Assembly: GCF_003024155.1 (NCBI RefSeq)
Contig: NZ_CP028136.1
Location: 930,001 to 994,000 of the forward strand
Source of the DNA: Christiangramia fulva
Lineage (GTDB): Bacteria; Bacteroidota; Bacteroidia; Flavobacteriales; Flavobacteriaceae
Length of the DNA: 64,000 nucleotides
Reading direction: 5' to 3'
The notes beneath the pieces are model-generated. The model searched no databases. It was not told where the DNA came from and saw only the letters and a list, made by a program, of their open reading frames with translations. Both the position numbers and the translations under genes were made by a program. Positions within the stretch are counted from its first letter, which is position 1; each line of letters begins with the position of its first letter. Below, piece after piece: positions 18,564 through 27,958 of the stretch.

Positions 18564-19763
18564 TTATTCCTTCGCATTCAAATTATCGAGATCGGTTTGG
18601 TAGAATTCCCATTCCGGGTCACCGGTCGCTTTTACCAATTCCAGTGCTCTTTCATAATTCCTTCTTGCTTTCTCAACCTCTCCCTTCTTTTCATAAGCCA
18701 TCCCTAAAGTGGAGTAGGCATCAAAGGAATCTGGGTAATGTTCGGTATTATATTTAAAAGCCTCAACCGCCGCATCAAGAAATTCAGGTTCTTTCATTAG
18801 GGCAAATCCAAGATCTGTCATTGCATTTTCACTGCTCAGTTCAAAACCGTATTTCTCTGAAAGTCCTGAATAATAAGACTCAATTTCTTCCATCACTTTT
18901 TGAGGTCCTCCTTTTGCAAGAATTTCTTCTTTTGATCTGGGCACCTCATATTGTAAATCAGCGAAGATGAATTTTAATCCGTTATAAATAGAGGGATAGC
19001 TAACCGTGCCGTGGGTATACTCAAACATAGGGTCAAACCTGAATTGCAGGTCCACGTCGTTATGCTCCTTAATATATGAGGTGAATTTACCTGTAAGAAT
19101 ATAGGTATTTCCCAGCATCGTTCCCCCTTCATTCGCTATACTCATGTAAAACTTTGAATGAATATCCTGGTGATCTTTTAATACCTCGCCAAGCTCTTTT
19201 TTAAGGATGGGATTCTCGTACCACAAACTCGGACTGATAGTCAAATAGGCATCAAAAAGTTCCGGATCCTTAAAAAAAGTATATACGTTGAACAAACCTC
19301 CCAAAGAATGACCTACAATAATTTTATAAGGCGCTGCTCGATAATTCTTATTTACGTAAGGAATAAGTTCTTTACCAAGAAAATCAGTGAAGGCATCTGC
19401 TCCACCTGCATTGGGAAGTCTCTTTTTATTAGCATCATCTAAAATTTCGGTGCCTGGTGTAAGATCCCGGTTACGCCTGGTATTTCTAATTCCGATTATG
19501 ATCATATCCGGAATTAATTCATTTAGAACAAGACTGTTTAAAGTCCCTACAGCTTTGTCGAATTTATAATAACTGTCCAGAAGGTACATTACCGGATAGG
19601 TTTTCTGGCTGTTTTCATAGTTTTTCGGAAGGTGAATATCTAACAACCTATCTTCATTCTGAATTTTTGAATGAAAAGTGATTGTTTTTCCAATGACAAT
19701 ATCTTTTTGGCCGAATGCCGTAAAACCGACAATCAGAAACAGAAATAATATTTTAAATCTCAT
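18564..19763 (-). CDS. Alpha/beta-hydrolase (esterase D/Fes-like) with C-terminal TPR
   Basis: A secreted or periplasmic 399-residue protein: signal peptide (residues 1-19, ending AFG/Q), a putative esterase domain with the nucleophile elbow VGHSLGGLFN, and about 90 C-terminal residues forming TPR-like helices (YSTLGMAYEKKGEVEKARR). The hydrolase family includes siderophore esterases and S-formylglutathione hydrolases; the substrate here is unknown. A longer frame to 19871 starts inside the neighbouring HTTM gene; the ATG at 19763 gives a proper signal peptide. Confidence 0.85.
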   Translation of the reverse strand: MRFKILFLFLIVGFTAFGQKDIVIGKTITFHSKIQNEDRLLDIHLPKNYENSQKTYPVMYLLDSYYKFDKAVGTLNSLVLNELIPDMIIIGIRNTRRNRDLTPGTEILDDANKKRLPNAGGADAFTDFLGKELIPYVNKNYRAAPYKIIVGHSLGGLFNVYTFFKDPELFDAYLTISPSLWYENPILKKELGEVLKDHQDIHSKFYMSIANEGGTMLGNTYILTGKFTSYIKEHNDVDLQFRFDPMFEYTHGTVSYPSIYNGLKFIFADLQYEVPRSKEEILAKGGPQKVMEEIESYYSGLSEKYGFELSSENAMTDLGFALMKEPEFLDAAVEAFKYNTEHYPDSFDAYSTLGMAYEKKGEVEKARRNYERALELVKATGDPEWEFYQTDLDNLNAKE

Positions 19764-19806
19764 GAATGAAATTGAGGTTGGTTGATAAAGTATTAAAGCT
19801 ATGGAA

Positions 19807-21126
19807 TTATTCTTTAGGAGAAGGTAAAATCCAGTCGTTATGCTTAAAATGATGCCATTTCTCAGCGGCAAGATCTACATGAGGATCAATTAAAGGATGG
19901 AATTTATCCCCGTTTACGCTTACTTTTCCTTCTACATAAACCTCCACATCCTTGCCTTTTTCGGCAAATTCGTTTTTAAGTCGTTGGGCAAACTGCCAGA
20001 TCATATCTGGCTTTGAAGACAATGAGTGCAATTGTTTTCGGGAAAGGTATTTTTTATTATCTATGAAAATGGTGTCCTCAGTTCCCTTTTCCACAACTTT
20101 AAATCTTTCGGTTCCGCTTTTCCCGCGCAACATCATCCGCCAGCTAAGTCGGTGACCCTCCTCGGTCCATAAAACATCGTCTTTAATGAACCAATGTCTG
20201 AGTGGCAGCGAAATTTGAATAATAAACCAGATCGCCATAAAAGCGATTAAAGCATTTCGATAAGCAGGAATTATAATTTCACCTTTATCATAATACTCTT
20301 TTTTACCCCTGAGGAAAAACTTATTGATGGTTTTCGCCGGAAAGAAAAAGATGATGAATGCCAGTGAGAGATAAGGGAAAATTCCTATTTGGAAAATAAA
20401 ACTGTTGAACAGGTGAAAGAAGATGGCGGCGATAAAGGCGAAAATTCTGGTTCTTTTCCACAGCAATAAAGGAACATTCAGCAGATCGAAGAAAATGCCG
20501 AAATATGCAATGGCATATCGCACCCACGGGTGCTGTAAAAATCCGCCCACCAGCCAGTAATCCTTCTTAGTTTTCATTAAATAAGCCGGGAAAGTCCCAT
20601 CAAGCCAGTCGGGATAGATCTTGGCAATCGAAGCGTAGGTATATACGATCCAGAGCTGTAGCACGATAAAAATCCATACCCAGCGTGGCATGGAAATACG
20701 CCGGATTTCCGGATTTCGCCAGGCATCTATGGAAAGCCATCGATGTGCCGGCAAAAGAAGCATGATCATGCACAGCAGCATTAATAAATAATAGTGATTA
20801 TTATAGCTTGATTTCTGCATGAGATATACAGCGGTCCACATCAGGCCGTAGCAGAACATGCTGAACCTGTATTTTAAACCGACCATTACCAGGAGGCCGA
20901 ATATCCCCATAATGGCGTAATACCAGATCATGCCATTGCCCGGGAGCGGTTGCAAAAAATCAAATCCTATGAAATTAAAGGTGAATTGAGGTTCGATCAA
21001 ATTTCGTCGAACCCAGCCGGTAAAAATGGCCTGAAAAGCTTCGATGGCTATCAACAAACCGAAAAAAACGCGGAAAACTACCAGTCCCGAATTATCGATT
21101 CGTTTAAAAAGCCAGCGGTCAAGCAT
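19807..21126 (-). CDS. HTTM domain (vitamin K-dependent gamma-carboxylase-like) membrane protein
   Basis: A 439-residue integral membrane protein with a large set of hydrophobic helices from about residue 10 to 310 and a soluble C-terminal domain of about 120 residues. The membrane part resembles the HTTM domain of gamma-carboxylase relatives (QLWIVYTYASIAKIYPDWLDG, FDLLNVPLLLWKRTR). Bacterial members are uncharacterised, and carboxylase activity should not be assumed. The ATG at 21126 overlaps the ribF stop by eight bases; a longer frame to 21159 lies inside ribF. Confidence 0.85.
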   Translation of the reverse strand: MLDRWLFKRIDNSGLVVFRVFFGLLIAIEAFQAIFTGWVRRNLIEPQFTFNFIGFDFLQPLPGNGMIWYYAIMGIFGLLVMVGLKYRFSMFCYGLMWTAVYLMQKSSYNNHYYLLMLLCMIMLLLPAHRWLSIDAWRNPEIRRISMPRWVWIFIVLQLWIVYTYASIAKIYPDWLDGTFPAYLMKTKKDYWLVGGFLQHPWVRYAIAYFGIFFDLLNVPLLLWKRTRIFAFIAAIFFHLFNSFIFQIGIFPYLSLAFIIFFFPAKTINKFFLRGKKEYYDKGEIIIPAYRNALIAFMAIWFIIQISLPLRHWFIKDDVLWTEEGHRLSWRMMLRGKSGTERFKVVEKGTEDTIFIDNKKYLSRKQLHSLSSKPDMIWQFAQRLKNEFAEKGKDVEVYVEGKVSVNGDKFHPLIDPHVDLAAEKWHHFKHNDWILPSPKE

Positions 21127-22054
21127 AATTGTCTTTGATGAATTGTTTCGAGAAGGCACGGTCCTGCTTCATGGCAATCTTCAGCTGTTCTACAGAGTCA
21201 AATTTCTTTTCATCCCGAATACGCACAAGCAATTCAATTTGAAGTTCTTTTCCGTAAAGATCTTTATCAAGATCAAAAAAATAAGTCTCTATAGTCTGCT
21301 CCTTTCCACCAACAGTTGGATTGGTACCGATATTCATCATTCCAAAACAGGCAATGCCATCGATAAGAGAACGCACCGTATACACTCCATTTTTGGGAAT
21401 AAGCTTGTAATCTTCTTCAATTTGAAGATTGGCAGTGGGAAAACCTAAATCTTTCCCTATTCCGCGGCCTCTGACAATTTTTCCAGTGAGCGTGAAAGGA
21501 TGCTCGAGGTACAAATTCGCCTTTTCCACCTTTCCTTCTTCCAGGGCTTTGCGGATCTTTGTAGAGCTTACCGCCACTTCTTCCACGTCTTGTTGAGAGA
21601 TCTCCTCTACCTCAAAACCAAATTCCTCGCCGAATTTTCGCAGGTCATTGATATCGGCTGTACGATTTCTTCCGAAACGATGGTCATAGCCAATGATCAC
21701 TTTTTTAGCATTGAGCTTATGAACCAGGATATCCCGCACAAATTCCAGCGCGGTGAGACGTGAGAACTGGTGGGTAAAAGGATGAATTACCAGATGATCA
21801 ATCCCAGTTTCCTCCAGTAACTGGCGTTTTTCGGCGATGGTATTGATAAGTTTAATGCCGCTTTCTTTTTGCAATACCATTCTAGGATGCGGAAAAAAAG
21901 TTAGCACCACCGAGTCCAGGTGATTGGCATGAGCCGAATTCACAAGGCGTTCAATTATCTTTCGATGTCCGGCATGTACCCCGTCAAAAGTCCCAATGGT
22001 CACTACCGTTTGCCGGTCGCTGCTAAATGAATTTGCTCCTTTATATTCTTTCAA
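21119..22054 (-). CDS. ribF: Bifunctional riboflavin kinase / FAD synthetase, TTG start
   Basis: Makes FMN and then FAD from riboflavin. The N-terminal nucleotidyltransferase domain has TIGTFDGVHAGH (near residues 19-30) and IGYDHRFGRNR. The C-terminal riboflavin kinase domain has GRGIGKDLGFPTANL and NIGTNPTVGG. The start is a TTG at 22054, five bases after the pth stop. There is no in-frame ATG before the conserved core, and relatives begin M-x-x-Y-K-G just as this frame does. 311 residues, full length. Confidence 0.95.
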   Translation of the reverse strand: MKEYKGANSFSSDRQTVVTIGTFDGVHAGHRKIIERLVNSAHANHLDSVVLTFFPHPRMVLQKESGIKLINTIAEKRQLLEETGIDHLVIHPFTHQFSRLTALEFVRDILVHKLNAKKVIIGYDHRFGRNRTADINDLRKFGEEFGFEVEEISQQDVEEVAVSSTKIRKALEEGKVEKANLYLEHPFTLTGKIVRGRGIGKDLGFPTANLQIEEDYKLIPKNGVYTVRSLIDGIACFGMMNIGTNPTVGGKEQTIETYFFDLDKDLYGKELQIELLVRIRDEKKFDSVEQLKIAMKQDRAFSKQFIKDNYA

Positions 22055-22059
22055 AATTC

Positions 22060-22686
22060 CTATTTTCCGTTAAATGAATTCATGGTATTTGAAACTCCGG
22101 CGGTACCAAAAGAAAGAATAAGTTCTGCGGAAGTTTCCAAGCGTTCGGGCAATTTCTTCTTTTCCTCACCTTCCCATTCCCCCAGAACATAATCAATTTG
22201 CTGACCTTTGGAAAATTCATCGCTTATTCCAAACCTGAAACGATTGTATTTTGTGGTATTCAATTGTGCCTGCACATCTTTTAAGCCATTGTGACCGCCG
22301 TCGCTGCCCTTCGTCTTTAGCCGAAGCGTCCCAAAAGAGAGATTCAAATCATCGGTAACGATCAGGAGGTTTTCCAGCGAGATTTTTTCCTTCTGCATCC
22401 AGTAATTCACGGCTTTACCGCTTAAATTCATGTAGGTGCTGGGTTTCAGCAAAATAAAAGTACGGCCTTTATACCTGAAGGTGGCGACATCGCCAAGCTT
22501 TTGGGTTTCAAAGGAAGTTTCCTGTTTTTCAGCAAGTTTATCGAGAATCTTAAAGCCAATATTATGGCGTGTATTTTCGTATTTGGGACCGATGTTTCCA
22601 AGGCCTACGATCAAAAATTTCTTCATAGGGTCTATTTTCTCCCCGGTTTCTTTTTTTCCTAATATCCTTCCGAAGAATGAAAGCAT
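22060..22686 (-). CDS. pth: Peptidyl-tRNA hydrolase
   Basis: Releases peptides from dropped-off peptidyl-tRNA. The signatures [18 protein letters not shown] (catalytic His in RHNIG), [13 protein letters not shown] and [11 protein letters not shown] are all present. The ATG at 22686 gives a basic 20-residue extension ([12 protein letters not shown]) before [11 protein letters not shown]; the inner ATG at 22626 is the classical start. Flavobacterial relatives often carry such an extension, so I keep the longer form with some doubt. It lies downstream of rplY, with a terminator between them. Confidence 0.95.
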   Translation of the reverse strand: MLSFFGRILGKKETGEKIDPMKKFLIVGLGNIGPKYENTRHNIGFKILDKLAEKQETSFETQKLGDVATFRYKGRTFILLKPSTYMNLSGKAVNYWMQKEKISLENLLIVTDDLNLSFGTLRLKTKGSDGGHNGLKDVQAQLNTTKYNRFRFGISDEFSKGQQIDYVLGEWEGEEKKKLPERLETSAELILSFGTAGVSNTMNSFNGK

Positions 22687-22792
22687 TCAGATTATTTGAT
22701 GAAAATTTTAGTTCCTAGTAAGTAAAGATAAAATTAATCAGATACTTTCTCTTCAGAAAAAAGCGAGGGGATAAATTTATATAAAAACAAAA

Positions 22793-22830
22793 AAGCATTC
22801 CGTACACCGGAATCCGGTTGGGGAATGCTT
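22793..22830 (-). terminator. Rho-independent terminator after rplY
   Basis: On the minus strand, the stem AAGCATTCC/GGAATGCTT encloses a second small stem (ACCGGATTCCGGT). It is followed by a T-rich tail (TTTTTTGTTTTTAT). It lies between rplY and pth, so pth probably has its own promoter or depends on readthrough. Confidence 0.8.
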
Positions 22831-22852
22831 CTTCATAATTGTTTAAAAAAGG

Positions 22853-23509
22853 TTACTCTTTATCTTCTCCCTCTTTTACTGCAGCCACATCTTCACTTTC
22901 AGTAGCTGGAACTTCATCTGCTGCTACTTCGTCTTCGTCTTCTTCAAGATCTTCAATGATATTACGTGAAGTTCTTACCTGACAAATTACGGTATTATCT
23001 GGATGCTGAATTTTGTAATCTTCGCTGGCTACCTCAGTCACATAAAGTTTCTGACCAATTTTAAGTTTGGTAACGTTAGCCACGATATAATCTGGAAGAT
23101 TTCCCGGCACACCTCTAACCTTAAGGCGGCGAAGGTTGTAACGAAGAACTCCCCCGTTTTTAACCCCACGAGCCACACCTTCGGTATGGATAGGAATTTC
23201 CATAGTAATAGGTCTGTCTTCGAAAATCTGGTAGAAATCTACGTGCATGATGGCATCGGTTACAGGATGGAATTGAATATCCTGAAGGATGGCATCATAA
23301 GATTCTCCACTCTCCAACTTGATTTTTACAGTGTGTACGTCTGGAGTATACACTAAGCTCTGGAATGCGATTTCCTCGGCTGCAAAGTGTAGTGGATCAC
23401 CCTCTACCCCGTACAATACGCAAGGAACCTGTCCAGCATTACGCAGTGCTTTCGTTGCCTTCTTGCCTACGCTTTCTCTTTTAGATCCGTTGATCGTAAT
23501 TGATTTCAT
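22853..23509 (-). CDS. rplY: 50S ribosomal protein L25 (Ctc type)
   Basis: Binds 5S rRNA in the large subunit. This is the long (Ctc) form: an N-terminal L25 domain (residues 1-95, [33 protein letters not shown]-type core) and a C-terminal TL5 beta domain to about 185, followed by an acidic tail rich in Glu, Asp and Ala. 218 residues. In many Bacteroidota prs, rplY and pth are adjacent; here prs is 2.3 kb upstream with a plus-strand Ppx/GppA gene between. Confidence 0.96.
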   Translation of the reverse strand: MKSITINGSKRESVGKKATKALRNAGQVPCVLYGVEGDPLHFAAEEIAFQSLVYTPDVHTVKIKLESGESYDAILQDIQFHPVTDAIMHVDFYQIFEDRPITMEIPIHTEGVARGVKNGGVLRYNLRRLKVRGVPGNLPDYIVANVTKLKIGQKLYVTEVASEDYKIQHPDNTVICQVRTSRNIIEDLEEDEDEVAADEVPATESEDVAAVKEGEDKE

Positions 23510-23770
23510 TTAAAATGATTTTAGTTAACAAATGTCGTCAAGTTCTTCATGAACCGCCTTCATTTGCGTAAAAATTTTCTGGCTGCAAAAGTAAGTCTTT
23601 TTTAGAATCTATAAAATGCTGAAGCAGAAAAGTTTCCTAAAATACAAAGTACAAATTTAAAATTGAGGATCATTCTTTCATATTGGTTATTGTTACTTCT
23701 ATTTCCCTTCTGAATTTTGAACTTTTTGCTCTCGGATTTCCACTTGAAATGCCTATTTCTAGAATATTTA

Positions 23771-23817
23771 ATTAAAAGATGCTGAAACAAGTTCAGCATG
23801 ACGAGTTTAAAGAATTG
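23771..23817. repeat. Palindromic intergenic repeat, copy A
   Basis: ATTAAAAGATGCTGAA... with inverted core GCTGAA-ACAAG-TTCAGC (23781-23796), ending ACGAGTTTAAAGAATTG. It matches copy B 100 bases downstream over most of 47 bases. Sequences of the type 'TTCAGCATGACG' are common dispersed intergenic repeats in Bacteroidota (general knowledge). Confidence 0.7.
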
Positions 23818-23870
23818 ATTATTGATAATTGTAAAATTTATAGGAGGCAGCTATTTTTTTGTATCTCTTA

Positions 23871-23917
23871 ATTAAAAGATCCTGAACAGGTTCAGCATGA
23901 CGATATTTAAAGAATTG
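23871..23917. repeat. Palindromic intergenic repeat, copy B
   Basis: ATTAAAAGATCCTGAA... with core CTGAAC-AG-GTTCAG (23882-23895), ending ACGATATTTAAAGAATTG. Direct orientation relative to copy A. The stem has shifted by compensating changes, which suggests that the hairpin shape is kept. Confidence 0.7.
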
Positions 23918-24021
23918 CCTTCGTACTTCCTAACTTCGTAACTCTAAATTCATTTCACAAAGTCTTATCATGCTATCCCCATAATTTTAAGTAAATTGAA
24001 GTCATCGTCAATAAACCTGTT

Positions 24022-25620
24022 ATGACCGATTTTTCTGATAATGAATCGCCAACAAAGCGTATCGCCGCGATCGACCTGGGGACAAATTCTTTCCATGCCG
24101 TGATCGTGGATATCTATCCGGACGGAAGTTTTCGCACTATCGATAAGCTGAAGGAAATGGTCATTCTCGCCGAAAAAGGCATGGACAACTACCTCAGCGA
24201 AGATGCCATGCAACGCGGACTTGATGCCCTGAAACGCATTAAATTCCTTTGCGACAGCCAGCAGGTGGAAGAGATCCTAGCCTATGCGACCAGTGCGATT
24301 CGCGAGGCCCGGAATGGAGGTGATTTTATCCAGAGGATGATCGATGAAGTAGATATCAAGGCGAGGGCAATTTCAGGGAAAATGGAAGCCGAAATGATTG
24401 GCCTGGCGGTTCGGCATAATATCGCCCTTTCAGAAGAAATGGTCCTGATGGTCGATATTGGCGGTGGTAGCGTGGAGTTTATCATAGGAAATGTTGATGA
24501 ATTCATTTATTACAACAGCCTGAAACTTGGAGTGGCAAGGATGGCAGCGAAATTTGTGAGCCATGATCCCATTACCAAAAAAGAGATCAAAAATTTAAAA
24601 GATCACTACCAGAAAACCCTGGGAGAAGTGGAAAAAATTGTAAAGGAACATTCGGTGAAAACGATGATCGGTTCTTCAGGAACCATGGAAAACATAGCCG
24701 CGATGATCGCCAGCCGAAATTCGATCAACGCTTCGATCACTCTTAATGAACTGGTTTTTCACGATGATGAATTCATTCCTTTTTATGAAAAATTCATCAG
24801 GCTGGATAAAAAGGAAAGGCTGAAAGAGAAACAACTGGAAGATAAAAGAGTCGATATCATCAATCCGGGCATGGTATTGCTGAAATTTCTGATCGAAGAA
24901 CTGAATATTCAGAATATTAAAATTTCAGAAGCCGCATTGCGTGATGGTATGATCATCGATTTTATCAATAAGGAAAAACCAAAGTTATCACTGGTAGCCA
25001 ATTTTCCCGATCCGCGGAAGCGCAGCATTTATGAATTGCTGCGAAAGACAAACTGGATGGAACAGCATTCCACGCATGTCGCCAATATGGGCCTTCAAAT
25101 ATTTGACGAATTTCAGGCAGATCTAAAGCTCACCGAAAACGACCGGGAATTACTGAATTACGCTTCTTTGCTGCATGATATCGGCTATTATATTTCCTTT
25201 AGAAAACATCACAAACACGCGCTTTACCTCATCAGAAATTCAGATCTGCGAGGTTTTACCGATGACGAGATCAATATTATGGCCAATGTGGCCCGTTATC
25301 ACAGGCGGTCCACACCTAAGAAGAGGCATCCGTTCTATAAACAGCTCGACAAGCCGCTTCGGAAACGCATCAAGAAATTATCGGCAATATTGAGAATAGC
25401 TGATGGACTTGATCGCAGCCACTATCAAAATGTGAAAAGCCTGGAAATTGAAAACGGTAAGGAAAAGGTGAAACTTCTAATCACCACTGAAGGTGACCCT
25501 GAACTGGAGATCTGGGGAGCCGAACGCAAATCGGAATTATTCAAAAAAGTGACAGGCAAAGAGCTTGAGATCTTTGCAGTAACCCATGAGCAAAAGCTCA
25601 AGGCTACTAAAAACAAATGA
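24022..25620 (+). CDS. Ppx/GppA phosphatase with C-terminal HD domain
   Basis: Exopolyphosphatase/guanosine pentaphosphatase family, 532 residues. The sugar-kinase/actin-like fold is visible in AAIDLGTNSFHAVIVD (residues 14-29), ATSAIREARNG, VDIGGGSVEFIIG (about 148-160) and IGSSGTMENIAAM. The C-terminal part has an HD-type site (EQHSTHVANMG near 345, LLHDIGYYISFRKHHKH near 385, LRIADGLDRSH near 460). It should act on polyphosphate and/or pppGpp; which one cannot be told. ATG start at 24022. It stands alone on the plus strand between rplY and prs, with repeats on both sides. Confidence 0.92.
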   Translation: MTDFSDNESPTKRIAAIDLGTNSFHAVIVDIYPDGSFRTIDKLKEMVILAEKGMDNYLSEDAMQRGLDALKRIKFLCDSQQVEEILAYATSAIREARNGGDFIQRMIDEVDIKARAISGKMEAEMIGLAVRHNIALSEEMVLMVDIGGGSVEFIIGNVDEFIYYNSLKLGVARMAAKFVSHDPITKKEIKNLKDHYQKTLGEVEKIVKEHSVKTMIGSSGTMENIAAMIASRNSINASITLNELVFHDDEFIPFYEKFIRLDKKERLKEKQLEDKRVDIINPGMVLLKFLIEELNIQNIKISEAALRDGMIIDFINKEKPKLSLVANFPDPRKRSIYELLRKTNWMEQHSTHVANMGLQIFDEFQADLKLTENDRELLNYASLLHDIGYYISFRKHHKHALYLIRNSDLRGFTDDEINIMANVARYHRRSTPKKRHPFYKQLDKPLRKRIKKLSAILRIADGLDRSHYQNVKSLEIENGKEKVKLLITTEGDPELEIWGAERKSELFKKVTGKELEIFAVTHEQKLKATKNK

Positions 25621-25633
25621 CTCTTTAATTGTT

Positions 25634-25668
25634 GAGATTGCTTCGTCGCTTCGCTCCTCGCAAAGACG
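25634..25668. repeat. Intergenic repeat GAGATTGCTTCGTCGCTTCG, copy 1
   Basis: Just after the Ppx/GppA stop. It reads GAGATTGCTTCGTCGC, continues TTCGCTCCTCGCAAAGACG, and has a second copy at 25777. The 'attgcttcgtcg...cgcaaagacg' type is a common dispersed repeat in Bacteroidota (general knowledge). Confidence 0.65.
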
Positions 25669-25776
25669 ATGAAGTTAGAATTACGAAATTAAAAGTACGA
25701 GCTAAAGAATAATTTTACTGCGAACGAAGTGAAACATTCTTTATACCCTATACATTTTACAACCACTAATAAACGA

Positions 25777-25801
25777 GAGATTGCTTCGTCGCTTCGCTCC
25801 T
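25777..25801. repeat. Intergenic repeat GAGATTGCTTCGTCGCTTCG, copy 2 (truncated)
   Basis: Identical to the first 25 bases of the copy at 25634, in the same orientation, then diverges. It lies in the 236-bp gap between the Ppx/GppA and prs stops. No other feature is seen in that gap. Confidence 0.65.
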
Positions 25802-25856
25802 GACAGATAATTCGTAGTTCTTTATTCTAACTTCCTTCTTCCTTGGTACTTCCAGA

Positions 25857-26792
25857 TTACATAATGAATTTGGAGCTGATCGAGCGGTTATCCTGAACCC
25901 TTCTCATCACATCAGCAAAAAGTTCGGCGCAACTCACCACTCTTATCTTTCGGTTTTCTTCCCTTAAAGGAATGGAATCGGTGACTATAAGCTCCTGAAG
26001 TTTGGAATTAGAGATCTTTTTATAAGCGTCGCCAGAAAGTACCGGGTGCGTACAAATGGCACGAACGCTAAGCGCCCCGCGTTCCATCATCAAATCGGCT
26101 GCCCGCGTAAGAGTTCCTGCCGTATCTACCATATCGTCTACTAAAACCACATTTTTTCCAGTAACGTCGCCAATTAACTCCATATGAGAAATCACATTGG
26201 CTTTGGCGCGCTGCTTATAACAGATCACCACATCGCTTTCCAGTGCTTTGGAATAAGCATACGCTCTTTTGGAACCTCCCATATCTGGCGAAGCAATGGT
26301 AAGATTATCGAGATTAAGACTTTTCAAATATGGAAGAAAAACGGTGCTCGCATACAGATGATCCACGGGTTTTTCGAAGAATCCCTGGATCTGGTCGGCA
26401 TGCAGATCCATGGTGATTATTCTTGTAGCTCCCGCTGTTTCGAGAATGCTGGCGATCATTTTGGCCGCGATAGGCACCCTTGGTTTGTCTTTTCTATCCT
26501 GCCGAGCCCAGCCAAAATAAGGCATCACCGCGGTAATATGCCTTGCAGAAGCTCTTTTCGCCGCATCGAGCATTAAAAGCATTTCCATTAGATGGTCGCT
26601 TCCCGGGTGGGTGGACCCGATGATAAAAACGCGGGATCCTCTTACCGATTCTTCAAAAGAAGGCTGAAATTCGCCATCACTATAAGTAGAAGTGATCACG
26701 TTACCCAGTTTGCTTCCGTAATGTTCGGCAATTTTCTCTGCTAGTTCGCGGCTTTGGCTACAATTAAAAATCTTTGCTTCGGTGGTAGGCAT
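25857..26792 (-). CDS. prs: Ribose-phosphate pyrophosphokinase
   Basis: Makes PRPP from ribose 5-phosphate and ATP for nucleotide, histidine and NAD synthesis. Signatures: SDGEFQPSFEESVRG (ribose-5-P/ATP region), YFGWARQDRKDKPR (the flexible catalytic loop), MDLHADQIQGFF, and the PRPP-binding loop VLVDDMVDTAGTL near residues 217-229. 311 residues, full length. ATG start at 26792; divergent from the aldo/keto reductase gene at 26953. Confidence 0.97.
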   Translation of the reverse strand: MPTTEAKIFNCSQSRELAEKIAEHYGSKLGNVITSTYSDGEFQPSFEESVRGSRVFIIGSTHPGSDHLMEMLLMLDAAKRASARHITAVMPYFGWARQDRKDKPRVPIAAKMIASILETAGATRIITMDLHADQIQGFFEKPVDHLYASTVFLPYLKSLNLDNLTIASPDMGGSKRAYAYSKALESDVVICYKQRAKANVISHMELIGDVTGKNVVLVDDMVDTAGTLTRAADLMMERGALSVRAICTHPVLSGDAYKKISNSKLQELIVTDSIPLREENRKIRVVSCAELFADVMRRVQDNRSISSKFIM

Positions 26793-26952
26793 TGTTGTGT
26801 TGTTGTGTTTGGCGTAAGTTATTACAAATTTAAAAATTATTTGTTGCCCGGGTCGTTGAAAACAGGAAGTCCTGAAAGAATCGGAAATTTTTATTGAAAT
26901 TAATTAAATTCACGGCAATCAAATTTCGTAGTAAAATTCTAAATAAATATCG

Positions 26953-27936
26953 ATGAAGAAAAGAAAACTGGGAAGAAATGGATTTGAAATTAGTGAAATT
27001 GGCCTGGGATGCTGGCAGCTTGGCGGAGACTGGGGAGAAAAGATCGATAAAGAAAAGGCCGAAGAGATTCTCGAAACTGCTGTTAAGCATGAAATTAGTT
27101 TTTTTGATACAGCCGATGTTTATGGCGATGGACGCAGCGAAAAACTCATTGGAGAATTTTTGAAGAAGAACCAGGCCGACGTCAAAGTTGCCACTAAATT
27201 TGGAAGAAAAAGTGACATTTTTCCTGATCATTATTCTGAAAAGGCACTGCGCAATTGCGTGGAAGATTCCAGGAAAAGATTAGGTGTTGAAAGGATTGAC
27301 CTGCTTCAGCTCCATTGTATTCCTTTTGAAGAATTGAAAAAAGAAGAGGTCTTTGAATGGCTGAGGAAATTGAAAAAGGAAGGCAAAATTGCCAATTTTG
27401 GTGCCAGTGTGGAGAGTGTGGAAGAAGGATTGTTCTGCCTGGAGCAGGAAGGACTTCAGTCTTTACAGATCATTTTTAATATTTTCAGGCAGAAACCGGC
27501 CAAAGAATTATTACCTAAAGCCAAAGAAAAAGGCGTGGGTATTATTGTTCGTCTGCCGCTCGCCAGCGGACTCCTTACCGGTAAATTTTCCAAAGACACC
27601 AGCTTTTCTGATAAAGACCACCGAAATTTTAACCGCGATGGACAGGCTTTTAATGTGGGCGAAACTTTTGCCGGACTTCCTTTTGAAAAAGGCGTTGAAC
27701 TGGCGAACGAGCTGAAAGAAATTTGTCCGTCAACAATGAATCCCACCGAAATGTCCCTGAGGTGGATCCTGGATCATGAAGAAGTTTCTACCATTATTCC
27801 CGGTGCGAGCTCGACGAAACATATTGCAGGTAATGCAAGGGTAAGCTCACTTCCTTCTCTTTCTGAAGATCTTAAAGACAGGATCTCACGGTTTTATAAT
27901 GAAAAAGTTCATGATCATATCCGCGGAGTTTATTAA
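26953..27936 (+). CDS. Aldo/keto reductase
   Basis: NADPH-dependent oxidoreductase of 327 residues with a TIM-barrel fold. The active-site residues are in FFDTADVYGDGRSE (Asp and Tyr, near residues 55-68), the lysine in KVATKFGRKSD, and the histidine in LLQLHCIPFEEL. The nucleotide-binding end is STIIPGASSTKHIAGNA near 280. Substrate unknown. It is followed by a GNAT gene 22 bases downstream, probably in the same transcript. Confidence 0.93.
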   Translation: MKKRKLGRNGFEISEIGLGCWQLGGDWGEKIDKEKAEEILETAVKHEISFFDTADVYGDGRSEKLIGEFLKKNQADVKVATKFGRKSDIFPDHYSEKALRNCVEDSRKRLGVERIDLLQLHCIPFEELKKEEVFEWLRKLKKEGKIANFGASVESVEEGLFCLEQEGLQSLQIIFNIFRQKPAKELLPKAKEKGVGIIVRLPLASGLLTGKFSKDTSFSDKDHRNFNRDGQAFNVGETFAGLPFEKGVELANELKEICPSTMNPTEMSLRWILDHEEVSTIIPGASSTKHIAGNARVSSLPSLSEDLKDRISRFYNEKVHDHIRGVY

Positions 27937-27958
27937 GAATTAATTCAGATTTGATATT

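Larger units (their letters stand above)
23510..24021. other. Intergenic region (about 510 bp) with repeats, no gene seen
   Basis: Between rplY and the Ppx/GppA gene, which are divergently oriented. Both promoters must lie here. It contains two diverged copies of a palindromic repeat, listed separately. Short frames in the region have no codon bias or domain I can recognise. Confidence 0.6.

Noticed and set aside
23602..23799. 65-codon frame in the rplY-Ppx gap
   Set aside because: It runs through repeat sequence ('MLNLFQHLL' is the typical translation of the GCTGAAACAAGTTCAGC-type repeat), so it is an artefact of the repeat.
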